Shown here: piece by piece, positions 22,610-35,531 of the stretch
Layout of the letters: each line of letters opens with the position of its first letter
How positions within the stretch are numbered: position 1 is the first letter of the stretch
Assembly (NCBI RefSeq): GCF_933775445.1
Contig: NC_065872.1
Coordinates: 20,026,001-20,090,000 of the forward strand
Source of the DNA: Argentina anserina
Taxonomy: Eukaryota; Streptophyta; Magnoliopsida; Rosales; Rosaceae
DNA: 64,000 nt
Direction of reading: 5' to 3'
Notes under the pieces: model-generated
Told to the model about the DNA's origin: nothing
Seen by the model: the letters and a program-made list of their open reading frames with translations, nothing else
The model's database searches: none
Position numbers and translations under genes: made by a program

Positions 22610-25600
22610 AGTGAGGATAAATCGGAACTGATATAATTGTCTGAAATGTGATTGGCTTGTCTCATAAGAAATTTTCTGTATTGAATGCGTTTTGGTTTGC
22701 TGAGCTGTTACTTATCAAAATCACGAGAACCAAGGAGAGAGGGGTTCCCTTTTTCTCTCCGATTGCCATTCCGTACACCCCCAAAGTGCACCAACGCGAA
22801 CAATTACAAAATGGACCATGTTAGTCTGTTTCTTTAACAATACACTGCCGGCCGTCCGTCGTGTAGATACACATATAGTAGAGATGACAGAGTAACTGAC
22901 ATTGGATGTAGATTTGTAGCTGACCTAACTCTTAGATGAGTTTAAATGACTACGGTTGTATCATGATTATACTGTTTTTTTATGAAATTGTTTGTCTGAA
23001 AATATCATCGATATGTGTCTTGAGTACGTATTCAAGCCATGGTTCTTTAACAATCTACATTTAGTAAATCGTGTATAATTCACTTACACACAGAAGATTT
23101 TTCGCTAATGTTTTCGTCGCGGTGCTATGCCATCCCTCTCTCGTCTTCAATTGGGTGATTTTAGGGGTCCTGTTTTGAAGGGTATGCGCCATTTTCTATA
23201 GAGAGTGCAAGTGCACTTCCATGGGGCAGAATTTTCACCTATCACGTACGTGACTACGTGGCCGTGTAAATGCCGTATTTATGAGGCCCACTAACCCTTT
23301 CATAAAAAAGAATAATGAGAAATGGTTGACATGTTTGCTTAAACACCAATCAGAAGCTTCAAGGTGGGCCCCGCAGAACATCACCGTCCAAAAGCTTTTA
23401 ACCTTTCCCGAGGGCTCGTATGCTTTTGTTTAGAGAGATTCTATATTTGGGAATGATTCATCTGGGAATGATTCATTTAAGCAATGGGAAAATTAGGGGA
23501 TTTGATTATGATTTTGTTACTGAAAAACAAAGATTTTGGTATGGCATGATAAAAGTTAATTTTCCTTCCAGAGAGAGAGTTATTTGCACTTGATTTAATT
23601 TCATATTTGGCTACATAATTTTTTTTCTAATCATGATTAATAATAATATTACAGAAATTCTCTATAATTATTTTACTTACATTTAAGTATGGAACCCATT
23701 TGGTAGAAGACATGTATGTATGTTAATTGGTTCTTTAAAGAACAAGGTCAGCATCTGATTAACGGAAATGCTGCCCACTATGTTATGATTTGATTTTCTT
23801 CATGAACTGTGTGATTAAGTCCATACTCTATTCACCCTTCAATACCTTCATGAATTTCAAGACCCAGGAATTCATGATCTTCAATGGACTACCAACCCTA
23901 AATATGGAATGCCATCATGGATGAGAATTACAAAATACGAAATTATTTTGATGTATTCAAACAATCTCAATATTGTAAACCGTAAAATAAAAAGCATCAT
24001 AAATAACCAAGTAAAAAAAGCTAAGGATTTGAGCTTCCAGCCCAACTTCAAATTCGAGCCCAAAACAACTCAATCCTACCATCAAGACCCAAATCTGAGC
24101 CCACCAATGTTGGGGCCAAAAACACATAGCGCAACCCATCCAACGCAAGCCCACCGTAGTATAGGTCAACAATAAATTAAACACCAGCAATAACCGAGTA
24201 GCAAGAGTCAAGGTTTTGAGCATTTAACCTGACAAAAAAACAACCCAATCATTTCATCAAGATCCTAGATTGAGCCCATCAATATTTGGGCAAAAAACAT
24301 AGAGTCCACCCTATCCAAAGTCCAGGCCCACAATGAGAAAGCCAAATATAATTTAGGCACCCAAAATTAATTTTCCTTCAACGGGTGCCATGTTGCAGCT
24401 GGTAGGAACCTCGTGCCCATCCCATAATTGATCGAGTATGATGTTGGTTTTAAGGAAATAAAATAAGAAATCACATACCAAAAGAAAGTACGATAAAAGA
24501 AATACCGATTTTCTCTCGGTAAGGGTTTCAGAGGGCGGCGTCACTTGGTGGCCAGCTTTATAGTTCCGTTAACGTCATGAATTCCCCCATAGGCTAATCT
24601 CGTTCTCTACTCTCTCTCTCTTTTGTGTGATCTCTGTTGCGCACCTAATACTTGATCATTTTTCTACCAAACAAGACATAATGCGGAGTTAGAAGAGAGA
24701 CCGCGCCTTGGCAGTCTTCAACTCTCCAATACCTAAGTCAGATATTGTGTGTGTTGACAGAGTAACAATAGGTCAGTATTAATTGCTTGGTAAATGAGGA
24801 GAGAGATTTAACCTTATATAGCTGAGTGAGGGTTGGTTGAGCATTCATTCCTCAATGTGGGACTAGGTCCCTTTGAAGTGTTTTCCTGGAGTCCTCTTTC
24901 GGTCGCGCATAAGGGCGCGTTTGTATTCGGATTGCGGTGTGCAATGGCCCATTACGCAGCTATCGATGTTGGCTTGCCATCTATATGGTTAACTCATGCT
25001 ATATTTGATTTCAGATGTGTCGATAATAGTGCTGATTATAGCTAGACATATGCCTATGCCAACACCTTCCATCTCCAATAGCGATTCTCAATGGCGCTTC
25101 CTTTCGTGACGGGCACCCGAGGCGCGGTGACAACCTTGCCTTATGCTTTGCTGGTTTATACTTCCAAGGCGTGGATCGACATTTTCATATGGCAAAAAAT
25201 CATGACTTAAAGGACTACGGTTTTAGAGACATGTCAATTTATGAGCCTCTCCTCAACGATTCAGCATAAATTTAGTTAGGTTGTAGGTTGTTTAGAATCC
25301 TAGTTATTTCCAATATGTCATTTTTGACGTAGTCCGTGAGGGCTTGTTTTGTACATTTCTTTTCTTATGTCAAGACTTTGTGTGGTTGATTAAAAAATAA
25401 AGAATAAATTAGCAAAATAGGAAATATAAAAAAAGGTCACATCTCGTTTACGAGGGAAATTTTGATACACTACACTATTTTTATTCATCTTTTAACGCTC
25501 GTGCAAGGTCGTTTCAATAAATAGAAAGGTCATACCTCTATAATGATATTCACAGTATATAATGTCTAGTGTATAAAACTAACTATATATAAGAGTGAAT

Positions 25601-26090
25601 AACTTTCCACAGCCCCATATAGCTGAAACGAGTATCTCGCAAGCCGCAACTTCATCGCTAAATCAATGACTAGTTTCTCTTTCATCAAAACTCAAAAGAA
25701 AAGAAAGAAACAGCCGTATCCAAAAATGCATCTATATATCCAGCCTATCAACATATATGTTTGATTATTTTGATATTGATATATACATGTTCATTATTTT
25801 TCCGAAGTGGGTACACCTACATTGTCACACTTTCGGTCTGTCCTTCTGTCGTGGAATAACTCGATGGTGTTTGTTTATATCAGAATCCAAACTCCACATA
25901 TATATAGGGCAAGCATTTTGTGAGGGTATGACAGTTCATTCAATAACGCATATTATACATCCCATGAAACATCTTGTCATTCTTGTGCATGGTAAAATGT
26001 AATCTAAAATCCTAATAAAACCAATCTATTGGACATGAAATGATGATTTAAAAAACATATAACAATACAACACTTACTCTTCAGACCAAC
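22610..26090. other. Intergenic DNA without recognised genes; one diverged tandem duplication
   Basis: No plant gene family or transposon boundary is recognised. A diverged tandem duplication of roughly 170-195 bp lies at about 23990-24175 and 24195-24360: both copies share a TTGAGC...CCCAA...ATCAAGA(C/T)CC...GAGCCCA(C/T)CAAT core. At about 24855 CCTCAATGTGGGACTAGGTC resembles a motif common near plant repeats. The upstream part (22610-23450) contains the putative distal promoter of the receptor kinase. Confidence 0.45.
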
Positions 26091-28249
26091 TGTTACAGTC
26101 CCGAAATTCGAGTGATAAAAATTCGAAATCAAAGCCATGAAAAACTCTAAAACAATCTCAAATAGCTTGAAATCATCTTTATAGTCACAACGTATCGAAA
26201 CTGAGTTCGAAGTATGACTCAATTGATTTGATTATTATAAAACCAGTTTATAATACAAATATTATAACAAATGGAAATGTAAAATCTGCTCAATCCTCAC
26301 CACAAATAAAATAACTAAACTTTGACAATCTTCAGTGAATGCCTTCCAATTCTGCTAATCCGCACTAGCAGAACTATCCCCTACACCATCGAATAGGTGC
26401 ACCGGGATTGTAAACACAAACCCGGTAAGCTTTGCAGCTCGTATGAGTAAATCAACAGTATAAGACACATAGTATACGAAAGAAAATACAGATGACATTT
26501 AAATATAAATGCACTCATAAGACACAGGACGACCCATCTGGATGTCTAATAATATATGAAAATATGTGTACTCATGAAACTTTGGCCAACCCATATGTTT
26601 ACCCAAATTACATCTATAATACGGGTACCCATGAGACCCATGTACTCATCTGTTATCCTTCATGAAGTACGCCGTCAAGATACCGGGCAACCCATCTGTT
26701 ACCCAATATCATAAAAATATGGGTACTCATGAGACCCAGGTAACCCATCTGTTACCCCTCATGCAGTACACCGGCAGACAGACTAGAGCTCTAACTGAAT
26801 CGTAACTGTCACCCAGCCAAAGCTTGGTTCCGATACTGCCAACACGTCCGAAGACATAAAAACGTTTTAACAAGACTCAAAGTTCAAACCACGTACAATA
26901 TCAATCCACACGTTATTGTACAACAATCAAGCGACTCTTACTCAAATAAAATAAATATAGTTGCTACAGTAAAACTCATTTGAAAATAAGAACGTGACTA
27001 TATATAATATAGCAACCCATATATATGTATCGTACTTACCATTTATACACATACACAACCTATTATATTGTATACATGTCATAGTTCCATCTTCTAAATA
27101 AAACGTAAATATGAATCACCGCCAAGGGTAGACTCGTCATAGTGAAATTTACTCACCTTATTTTCTTGAGTGTAATTTCCATAATACCAAAAGCAAATCC
27201 TTCACTTGTTTTGTCGATCACCTAGTTGTATAATAAAGTGGTTGGAAACGTTACGTAAAACCTCAGATGCCGAATCAGTACTACTGTTCAGCAAATTACG
27301 GTTGTTACGTAATTAATGTACACACAAATACTGTTCACGTATTACTGTTCATGTAAATATTGTTTACGTATTACTGTACACCAATGTACTGTTTCATTGT
27401 AATTACTATTCACGTAAATACTAATCACCGATTTACTATTCAGAAATTTACTTTTATAATTACTGCTCAGAAATCACTTTTACAATTTACTGTACATAAA
27501 TTACTTTTACATTTACTGTACAAAAATTACTTTTATATTTTTACTGTATAGAAATTACTTTTACAAAAACTATTGTTCACGCGCCACCCTCCGACAGCCG
27601 CGCGTGGCGCTCACACGCCACCCACAGTAGTACCGCGTGGGGCTCACACGCTACCTCCAATCGCACGCGTGGCCTGCCTACGACCACTCAAAATCCACTC
27701 CTTTCCTCTCCTCCTCCCTTCCACGGCCTCATGCTGCCTTTGCACCACTCCAAACTCTCTCACGCGCCGCCACAGACGGCGACACGCGCCACTCTACTAC
27801 CTCCGGCCAAAACCCAACAAAACAACAAACATCCAACATGAAAGTGAAGAGCATGAGGAGAAGATCACAACCGTACCTTCAACTCATCCAAGACCGGCCG
27901 GAAACCGCCGCAAGGTCTCGGATCGAGGAGAGGAGATCAGAGTTGCTACTGCTCGATTTGAGCCTCATCGCCGGTGGAATCGTGTCGAGGAGGAGGAGGG
28001 AGGGCTTGCAGTCATCACCCGAAGTTCCTGCGCGCCGGCGATGTCGAGATAGTCGAAGCCGACGTGTTCTTGTCGGGCGCTGCTGGAGCTCCGCCTGGGC
28101 TGAGTTGCCGTCACCACTGGTTGACGCGTCGTGGCCATGAGGTTCCAACGACACCGACAGTGTCGTTCACGGTGGCCAGTGGAGGGAGATCACCGGTGAG
28201 AGAGGTGAGGCGTCGAGAGAGAATCAGGGGAGATGAGAGAGAGACTGCG

Positions 28250-28285
<36 letters not shown>

Positions 28286-28652
28286 CTGGTTTCCAAATTT
28301 AGAAACTAGGGTTTCCAAAACTTCCCTTTTATACATTTTCCAAATTTAGAAACCAACTTTCGTTGATAATAACTTCCACATACGACGTCTGATTAAGACG
28401 TGTGATGTGTCCACGAATTTGTATCGACAAGCTCTACAACTTTCGTGAAGGAAGTTTTCGGAGATGAGCGACAAAATAAAAGTCAATTCTCACGTCACAA
28501 AAACGTAACGTTTTTCTAATTTAAATTTCCGAAGACGGTTTCGTTTCGTTTGACATCGTCGAGAAAGCGAAAAATGCGATTTATTAAATTTTCCAACTTT
28601 AATAATTTACACGAAATTATACAATTCGCACCCGAAAATTCGGGGTATTACA
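26091..28652 (-). mobile_element. 3' LTR of a Tekay-type Ty3/gypsy element
   Basis: On the minus strand it opens TGTAATACCCCGAATTTTCG and closes GGACTGTAACA, giving TG...CA ends and 2562 bp. It is preceded, in element orientation, by a polypurine tract (28653-28672). Inside are degenerate repeats of a 'CATCTGTTACCC...ATGGGTACTCATGAGACCC' unit (26510-26770), repeats of 'TTTACTGTACAxAAATTACTTTTA' (27290-27560), a GC-rich block (27570-28200) with chance ORFs, and a (GA)n microsatellite at 28253-28281. No gene is supported inside it. Confidence 0.75.
28253..28281. repeat. (GA)n microsatellite
   Basis: About 14 uninterrupted GA units, inside the Tekay LTR. Confidence 0.95.
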
Positions 28653-28672
28653 TTCTACCCCCCCTCCCCCTT
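28653..28672 (-). promoter_or_regulatory. Polypurine tract of the Tekay element
   Basis: The minus strand reads as a run of A/G (AAGGGGGAGGGGGGGGTAGA) directly before TGTAATACC at the LTR edge. The tract primes plus-strand DNA synthesis in LTR retrotransposons. Confidence 0.7.
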
Positions 28673-28827
28673 AAATGAGTTTCGTCCCGAAATTCAAGTA
28701 CTTTACTCAGCAAACAACTGCGGATATCTCGTCTTCATATCCAACTCTCAATCCCACGAGGCATCACCCTCATCATGGTGACTCCACAACACTTTAACTA
28801 ACTCCACCTCTTTCCTACGAAGTTTCT

Positions 28828-29495
28828 TTATGGATCTATCCAAAATACGAACCGGCTCAATAACAAAGGTGGATTCTCCCTTACCTCTATGGAGCTGTGA
28901 TCAATCACATGTGACTCATCTGGTACATACTTCCTCAGCATTGAAATGTTGAAGATGTTGTGATCACGAGACATGCTCGTACGTAAAGCTAGTCGATAGG
29001 CCAGATGTCTTACCTTCTCTAGAATCTCAAAGGGCCCAACATACCTCGGGGCTAACTTTCCTTTCTTGCCAAATCTCACGACGCCCTTCATAGGGTAGAC
29101 TTTTAAGAACACGTGGTCTCCAATCTCGAACTCGACATGTCTCCTCTTTAAGTCTGCATAACTCTTCTGTCTACTTTGTGCTGTTCGGATCCTATCTGGA
29201 ATAATCGAGATCTTCTCTGAGGTTTCTTGAACCACTTCAGGACCCATTAGTGCATTGTTACCAACTTCGGCCCAACAGATAGGTGATCTACATGGTCTAA
29301 TGTAAAGAGCCTTATAAGGTACCATGCCGATGCTAGAATGGTAAGTATTGTTGTAGGCAAACTCAATCAACCTCAAGTGATCCTCCCAACTTCCTTTAAA
29401 ATCAAGCATACAAGCTCTCAACATATCCTCCATCACCTGATTCACCCTTCCTGTCTGTTCATCAGTTTGAGGATGAAATGATTTACTGATATAAC
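28828..29495 (-). pseudogene. Tekay Ty3/gypsy integrase, C-terminal part, cut by CACTA insertion
   Basis: The minus strand gives SFHPQTDEQTGRVNQ (the HPQTDGQxE region carrying the third catalytic residue; the Glu position is disturbed here), AYNNTYHSSIGMVPY, ALYIRPCRSPICWAE, the linker RQKSYADLKRRHVEF, GDHVFLKVYPMKGVV and GKLAPRYVGPFEILE, ending RDHNIFNISMLRKYV. This is the integrase core end and GPY/F region of Tekay/Del chromoviruses. The reading stops abruptly at 29495, where a CACTA terminus begins. The upstream half (rest of integrase, RNase H, RT, gag) is not found anywhere in the window. Confidence 0.85.
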
Positions 29496-29830
29496 TACTA
29501 CAAATATGCCCTTTAATGACACTAATTTTATGACATTTGCTTTAAAACGTCATAAAAGGACTTTTCAATGACGTTTTTTTATGTAACGTCATTAATCTTA
29601 ATTTGAGTTTAGTTTTATGACATTTTGGAAAACGTCATTGTTGTTCTCGGTCCTACTATGACGTTTTCTCAATGTCATGATTGTAATGACAGTTTCTGGT
29701 TGTCATTATAAATATTTTCATGGCGTTTCCAAAACGTCATGATAAAAATATATTACCACGTTTTCTAGCCGCCATGAAAAAGCTTTCCATGACATTTTTT
29801 TATCGTCACATAGTAGTGCAGTGGGCTATG
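29496..29830. repeat. CACTA subterminal repeat array
   Basis: Some ten copies of TGACGTTTT/AAAACGTCA-like and TGACATTT-like words in alternating orientation within about 300 bp of the terminus. In En/Spm elements such arrays are the binding sites of the TNPA-type protein. Confidence 0.75.
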
Positions 29831-31712
29831 ACATTTCCTTTCGTCATAGACTTATTTTGGCCCAAAATTAAAACACCCGCGTGTTTTTTTCACTTTGGCG
29901 CCTTAGCCCAATTCGCAACTCCCAATACAATTCAATTAACACTTTCATTTTTCTCTCAACTGTACGTGTTCTTTGTTTCCTTTCCCCAAATTCATCTCCT
30001 CCGGCGACTCCAACATCCTGCACGACAACTCACTCTGGCGAACCCATCTCCATCACTAGAATCCTCACCCTTTCCTCCACCGGAAAACCCATTTTCATCA
30101 CCAAAATCCCACCCCTTCCTCCACCAGAAAACCCATATCCATCACCTATTGTTGGGTAATGTTCGAGACTCATCTTCTTATATTTCTCGACTTTGTCTTA
30201 TAATGGTGTTGTGAATTACAATATTCAATGTTTTGTAGTTGATATCATATTGCAGTAGAGTTTCTTGATATGTAGTATTGAGTCTTTGTGATTTGATGAA
30301 TGAAATAGAGTTTTGGGTTTGTAGTTGTTGAATTGGAAAACTGATAGGGATTAGGTCCATGAGGTGGTGATTTTGATTCACCTAATAAGAATTGAGTTGG
30401 AATTGAATTGGGGTAAGATTAAGAGAAAGCAGCACTCAACATCAATTGTAGGCCGTGAGACACCACCAGACTTTAACTAAGAGTTATTATGCAATTATAA
30501 CCAATGTTGTAGATGTCACAGTTTTGACTCTTCCCTCCATAACTCATGTACTTATAAATATTCTTGTCTTGCAAAATTTGAAAAATGCTTAAAGTTGTGT
30601 TCTGGGTTTCTTGGTTTAATTTTCTGTTGGAGTTTGAAAAGTGAGAGGTTGTTGAATATATGTTAGCCAAACTGGGTATATGGTTCCTTTACTTAAGATA
30701 TAGGCATATGGGGATACAAGTTTGAAAAGGACTAATTGTCTTGAATGACCCTAACTTCAGTAATTCTTAGCCAATTCATAGTTTAGTCTTACTGCTTTGT
30801 TGTTTTGAAGTTCAGTTTTCGCCATTGATTAATGACTAGTGATGTATAATATTACAAGTATTGCATCCTTGTAGAAGCTTTGAATTTGTTAATTTTCAAA
30901 TATTGATATTACTTTAGCTGTGGAATGATACTTGATATATCATCTACTGGTATCAATTTCATTTCTAAGGGAGAGTTGAGTTTTATATTTGAGTCTTCCT
31001 AGGCATTAGATAATTGATTCTGAAATGGTTTCATTGTTGCAATATGTATGGATTTCAACTTGCACCAGGGTAATGTCCAGAGACCTATATTCAATATTAC
31101 ATATCAATAACTTTATTTTTTTCATTTTCTCCCTCTCTTCAAGGAACAAGAGCATTTAGTTTGAATTTGAGACTGAGGAGGTGACATCACTAGTTAGTAT
31201 TGCAGGATAATCCTGGTGAGTTCTATCATTTCCCTTCTTAAAATTCTTGTATTTTGATGTGGGTTTTGGTTGGTTTTGTATGTTATGTTTGGCTTTCTGC
31301 ATTTACATTGTCACTGTATTATATTGGCTGGTGTTTTGATTGTGATGTGCTTGTTTTTTTTATGCTTTCTATCTTCTTTGCTTTCTGCTTTCCATTTGAA
31401 TTACACTTGGGTATGTGAGCTTTGATCTGAGCAAGAAATAGATGACTATGACAGTTTGTGATGGTGGTCTGTATATTGTACTAATGTTTAGTTATTTTCT
31501 AATGTTCTGTATATTATATTATTTATATATTATAAGTTTGCATGACTGTTTGTTAGTTAATTATCTAGGATGTGAGTTGTTGTGTAGGTTATGCTACTAA
31601 TAAAGCATTGTGAAGTGTTTACATGAGATGACTAGCCTACTGTCTACAGATTATTTTTTATTCTGATGGGTCTATTCATAATTTTCTAGGTGTAATGTCT
31701 TTTTAGTCTAGA
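29831..31712. other. CACTA 5' region, non-coding
   Basis: Holds a CT/CA-rich block (29940-30150) with near-repeats of CCACC(G/A)GAAAACCCAT, likely the transcribed leader, and then AT-rich sequence up to the transposase start. GT...AG pairs suggest leader introns, but none can be proved from sequence alone. Confidence 0.4.
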
Positions 31713-32739
31713 ATGGATAAAAGCTGGATATCATGGGATAAAAATAGTTCAGAGTACCAAGAAAAAGCCAAAGAATTTATCTTCAACTCTAAGAAGTATG
31801 CAAGAAATCCTGATTTGGTTAGATGTCCTTGTATTATTTGTCAAAATCGTAGTACACAAACTGATGAAGTATTGTTGTTGCATTTGGTCAAATACGGCTT
31901 TGACCCTATGTATAAGGACTGGGTTGGTCATGGTGAGCCAACCAGACCAACAAGGTCCGCAAGGACCAATAGCTTTGTAGAAGTACCTCATATTGATGAG
32001 GATTCTGAAATGCATGATGCACATCATATGTATGAAGATACATATTTTCAGTTGCCTAGGCCTGATGGAGGTGAAACCTCTACTTTTACAAATTTGGATG
32101 ATTTTTACCGAAACAAAGTTTTAGAAGCTGAGGTTCCTTTATACCCTGGTTGCACTAAATACACAAAATTATCAGCCACATTAAACTTGTACAAGTTGAA
32201 GGCTGATTCTGGTCTTTCCAATGTTGGGTTTGACAACTTCTTAAAGGAATTCAAGAATATGTTGCCTAAAGGGAATACATGTCCTGATTCATTGTACACA
32301 GTAAAGAAGACACTTAAGGATTTTGATTTAGGCTATGAGAAGATACATACGTGCATCAATGATTGCTGTTTGTTCAGGGGAGACAATTTGAACCTGCAAA
32401 AATGTCCCGAATGTCAGGCTTCTAGGTGGAAAGTAAACCCACGTACTAAAAAGATAGAAGAAGGAACTCTTGCAAAAGTTTTGCGGTACTTTCCCATAAT
32501 TCCTAGACTTCAACGAATGTTTCTTTCGTCGACCATAGGAGAACAATTAACATGGCACTCCTCTCATCACAGTCAAGATGGCATGATGCGTCATCCAGTT
32601 GACTCAGTTCAATGGAGTTTTATAGATAAAAAATGGGCAGCATTTGCTTCTGATCCCAGAAATTTGAGATTTGGACTTGCAACTGATGGGTTCAATCCAT
32701 TCAGTGAAAAAAGCACCAAACATAGTACCTGGCCAGTGA

Positions 32740-33029
32740 TTCTAGTCATATATAATCTTCCCCCAAATGTTTGTATGTCATCTGAAAACTTGATGCTTAG
32801 CTTACTCATTCCAGGTCCTAGGCAACCAGGGAACGACATTGATGTATATTTGCAGCCTCTGAGAGATGATTTAGTGAAGTTGTGGAATGGTGTTGAAATG
32901 TATGATGCCTATAGTAAAGCCATGTTCAACCTTAGAGCTATCTTATTATGGACCATTAATGATTTTCCAGCTTATGGAAACTTATCTGGGTTGGCTGTAA
33001 AAGGAGAATTTGGTTGTCCCGTATGTGGT
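32740..33029 (+). repeat. 290-bp direct repeat, left copy
   Basis: Identical by eye to 35242-35531. Encodes the transposase segment from VIYNLPPNVCM to FGCPVCG. Flanks the LTR on its left. Confidence 0.9.
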
Positions 33030-35236
33030 TGATAGGAGCACAAAGTGTGACGTTCTTAATGTGATTATGCCCTATTCTTACTCTTTGTTACCTCTTATTT
33101 AGTATGTTTTAGTTTCTTTTGTATGAATAAGTGTCTAGGTAGAGCTTATATCAATTATGAATGAATTGATGATGAAATCGTGCTAAGTGTTAATAATCCT
33201 TGTTGAGATATGATTCCTTGTTCGAGTAGGATTCATCCTTTCGTATTTCTTTGTTTCTAACATACTTATTCTTATTAGGAAATACAAATCCATGATGGAT
33301 AAGGAAAGCAATCCTAGTTCCACAAGGAAAGAGAAGAAAATACACTTAAAAGCCCAATCCATGCAAGAAATCAAAATGCTGTCAAGTATCATAGTCCAAC
33401 TTCGACGGGCTCCCCTGGATAGCTCCGATCGAGTTAGAAGACATACCTTATATGGATAAAAAGGATTTTGAGTCTACTTTCTTTAGGATTTGGAATCAAA
33501 TCAATATCTTATTCCTACAGGGAGATATGACCGAATCATTGATCAGAGGTCCAGTGAACTCAACGGAATTATCTCAGCCATTGATTTGCTTTTGATCCAA
33601 GGGCTATGAGGGAAACTTGGGACTTTGTTCCTCCTGCATATAGAGCACAAATATGTATCAGAATTTGCATAAATCCTTGCACCAAAGAATGTCAAATAAG
33701 GCATGCAGCAAATTAAATGAGAAGAGGCAAGAAAGTCAAAGAAGGCATGCAGCAAATTTAATGAGGAGAGGTAAGAAAAATCAAACATGGCTGCAACAAT
33801 TAAGACTTTTGCTGCCTCCCTAATTCAAAGGAAGAAATTTGTGCAAAAGAAATCAGGAATAAAGGAGGAAGAAGATATGTAATTAATGCAAAAGATATGC
33901 AATCCTTATAGAAATCAGAATTCTGCAGTGCAGATCATCCATCTTTGACGGGCTCCCCTGGACAACTCAAAATGATTGAGAAAATGTACCTTATATGGAT
34001 GAAAAGCCACGGAATTCTAGTTGAAATTGCCAGTTGGAATCATCTCAATATCTATTTTCTAGAGAAAGTTATGGCCACAACAAGGGACAAAGGTCAAATC
34101 TGCCGAATCTAGGAAACCTCAACCAATTTGGTTTCAACTTTGTGGACTTTGTGGCCATCCTCCCTTGGGTTTCTTCCTCTATATATAGCACCTCAATTCC
34201 ACAGAAACATATCATCAACCTTGCTCACAAGACTAGCCAAAGCTCTACCTTAAACACTACTCATCATCCTCAAAGCCATTCAAGGCGAAAACACCATCTT
34301 CCCTTCATTCCATTCGATCCAAAGCGCTACGCCTCGGATTGCCATTCAAGTTGAAGCCGTGCTGCCTTGTTTTGATACCGCTAAGGAGATTTACAAAGTG
34401 TAACTCGTTACTTCTTCACTTATGTTTTCGGTTTGGATTCTTTGTGTGATGTTGTGTTTATGTTTTTGGCTAGTTCCGGATTTGTTGAATACTCTTATGT
34501 AGTTTACGATTTTGCAAGATGTTATAAAGTAGTTCTGATTTTGTTTTCTATGATTTCTATGTAGATGTCGTGAGTTTATAATTCAATGATTTAATGATTC
34601 TCTTTCTTGTGCGTTAACTATATGTGATTCAAGGCGCTAAGTTAGTTTTGCATATAGGATTCTTAAGTGTTTTTGTTAACTTGTTAAAGTAAGTGACATG
34701 CTTGACTTGTTAGTAATCACTAGGAATTAACCATGATCCGTTTGTTATCTAAGATGCGCTAAGTAATTAGATAAGAGATGAATCAATGAAGTGGTAAGAT
34801 TGAGAATGACATGTTACCTTGTAATTTCTAAGCGCTAAGATAGGATTACAAGGCCATGTTTCGAGTTAGGGATGCGCTAAGTAACCTAGTTCGGCATTAG
34901 GTTGTTGTTTGTTCACTCAATACTTGTCCGCTAAGGCTCGGTGTTTTCATAGGATGAGATTATGATTTTGAAGCTATTTGTGACGATTTGTTTGGTGATG
35001 TTTATGTGTTGGTTGGTTGATCACATGTATATATTAGTTTAGGTTTTATTTTCTGTTTTTTATCTTTCAACCCGATCCTATATATCAAACTCTTTTAAAC
35101 TCGTATGAATTCGTTGTTAAATGTTTGTGATTCTTTACCCTGGATGGATCCCCGGTTTGTGAACGATACCCTCTTGCTTTATACTACTAACGATGCTTAC
35201 AGGGTTAATATTGATCTCGAGTAATCGAACCGATCA
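33030..35236 (+). mobile_element. 2.2-kb LTR (family TGATAGGAGCAC) inside the transposase gene
   Basis: It begins TGATAGGAGCACAAAGTG and ends ATCGAACCGATCA, and matches the LTR at 16279-18290 along most of its length, supplying the 3' end that copy lacks. Both sides are transposase sequence. Instead of a 5-bp duplication, a perfect 290-bp stretch of transposase is present on each side. No internal retroelement sequence accompanies it, so it is a solo LTR or equivalent. A TATATATAGC near 34180 may be its promoter. Confidence 0.8.
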
Positions 35237-35241
35237 AATGG

Positions 35242-35531
35242 TTCTAGTCATATATAATCTTCCCCCAAATGTTTGTATGTCATCTGAAAACTTGATGCTT
35301 AGCTTACTCATTCCAGGTCCTAGGCAACCAGGGAACGACATTGATGTATATTTGCAGCCTCTGAGAGATGATTTAGTGAAGTTGTGGAATGGTGTTGAAA
35401 TGTATGATGCCTATAGTAAAGCCATGTTCAACCTTAGAGCTATCTTATTATGGACCATTAATGATTTTCCAGCTTATGGAAACTTATCTGGGTTGGCTGT
35501 AAAAGGAGAATTTGGTTGTCCCGTATGTGGT
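35242..35531 (+). repeat. 290-bp direct repeat, right copy
   Basis: Identical by eye to 32740-33029. After it the transposase reading continues (PDISSQWLPLAKKN). Five bases, AATGG, separate it from the LTR end. Confidence 0.9.

Noticed and set aside
27573..28255. Overlapping Pro/Arg-rich ORFs on both strands
   Set aside because: They lie inside the GC-rich block of a Tekay LTR, overlap in several frames, and show no domain.
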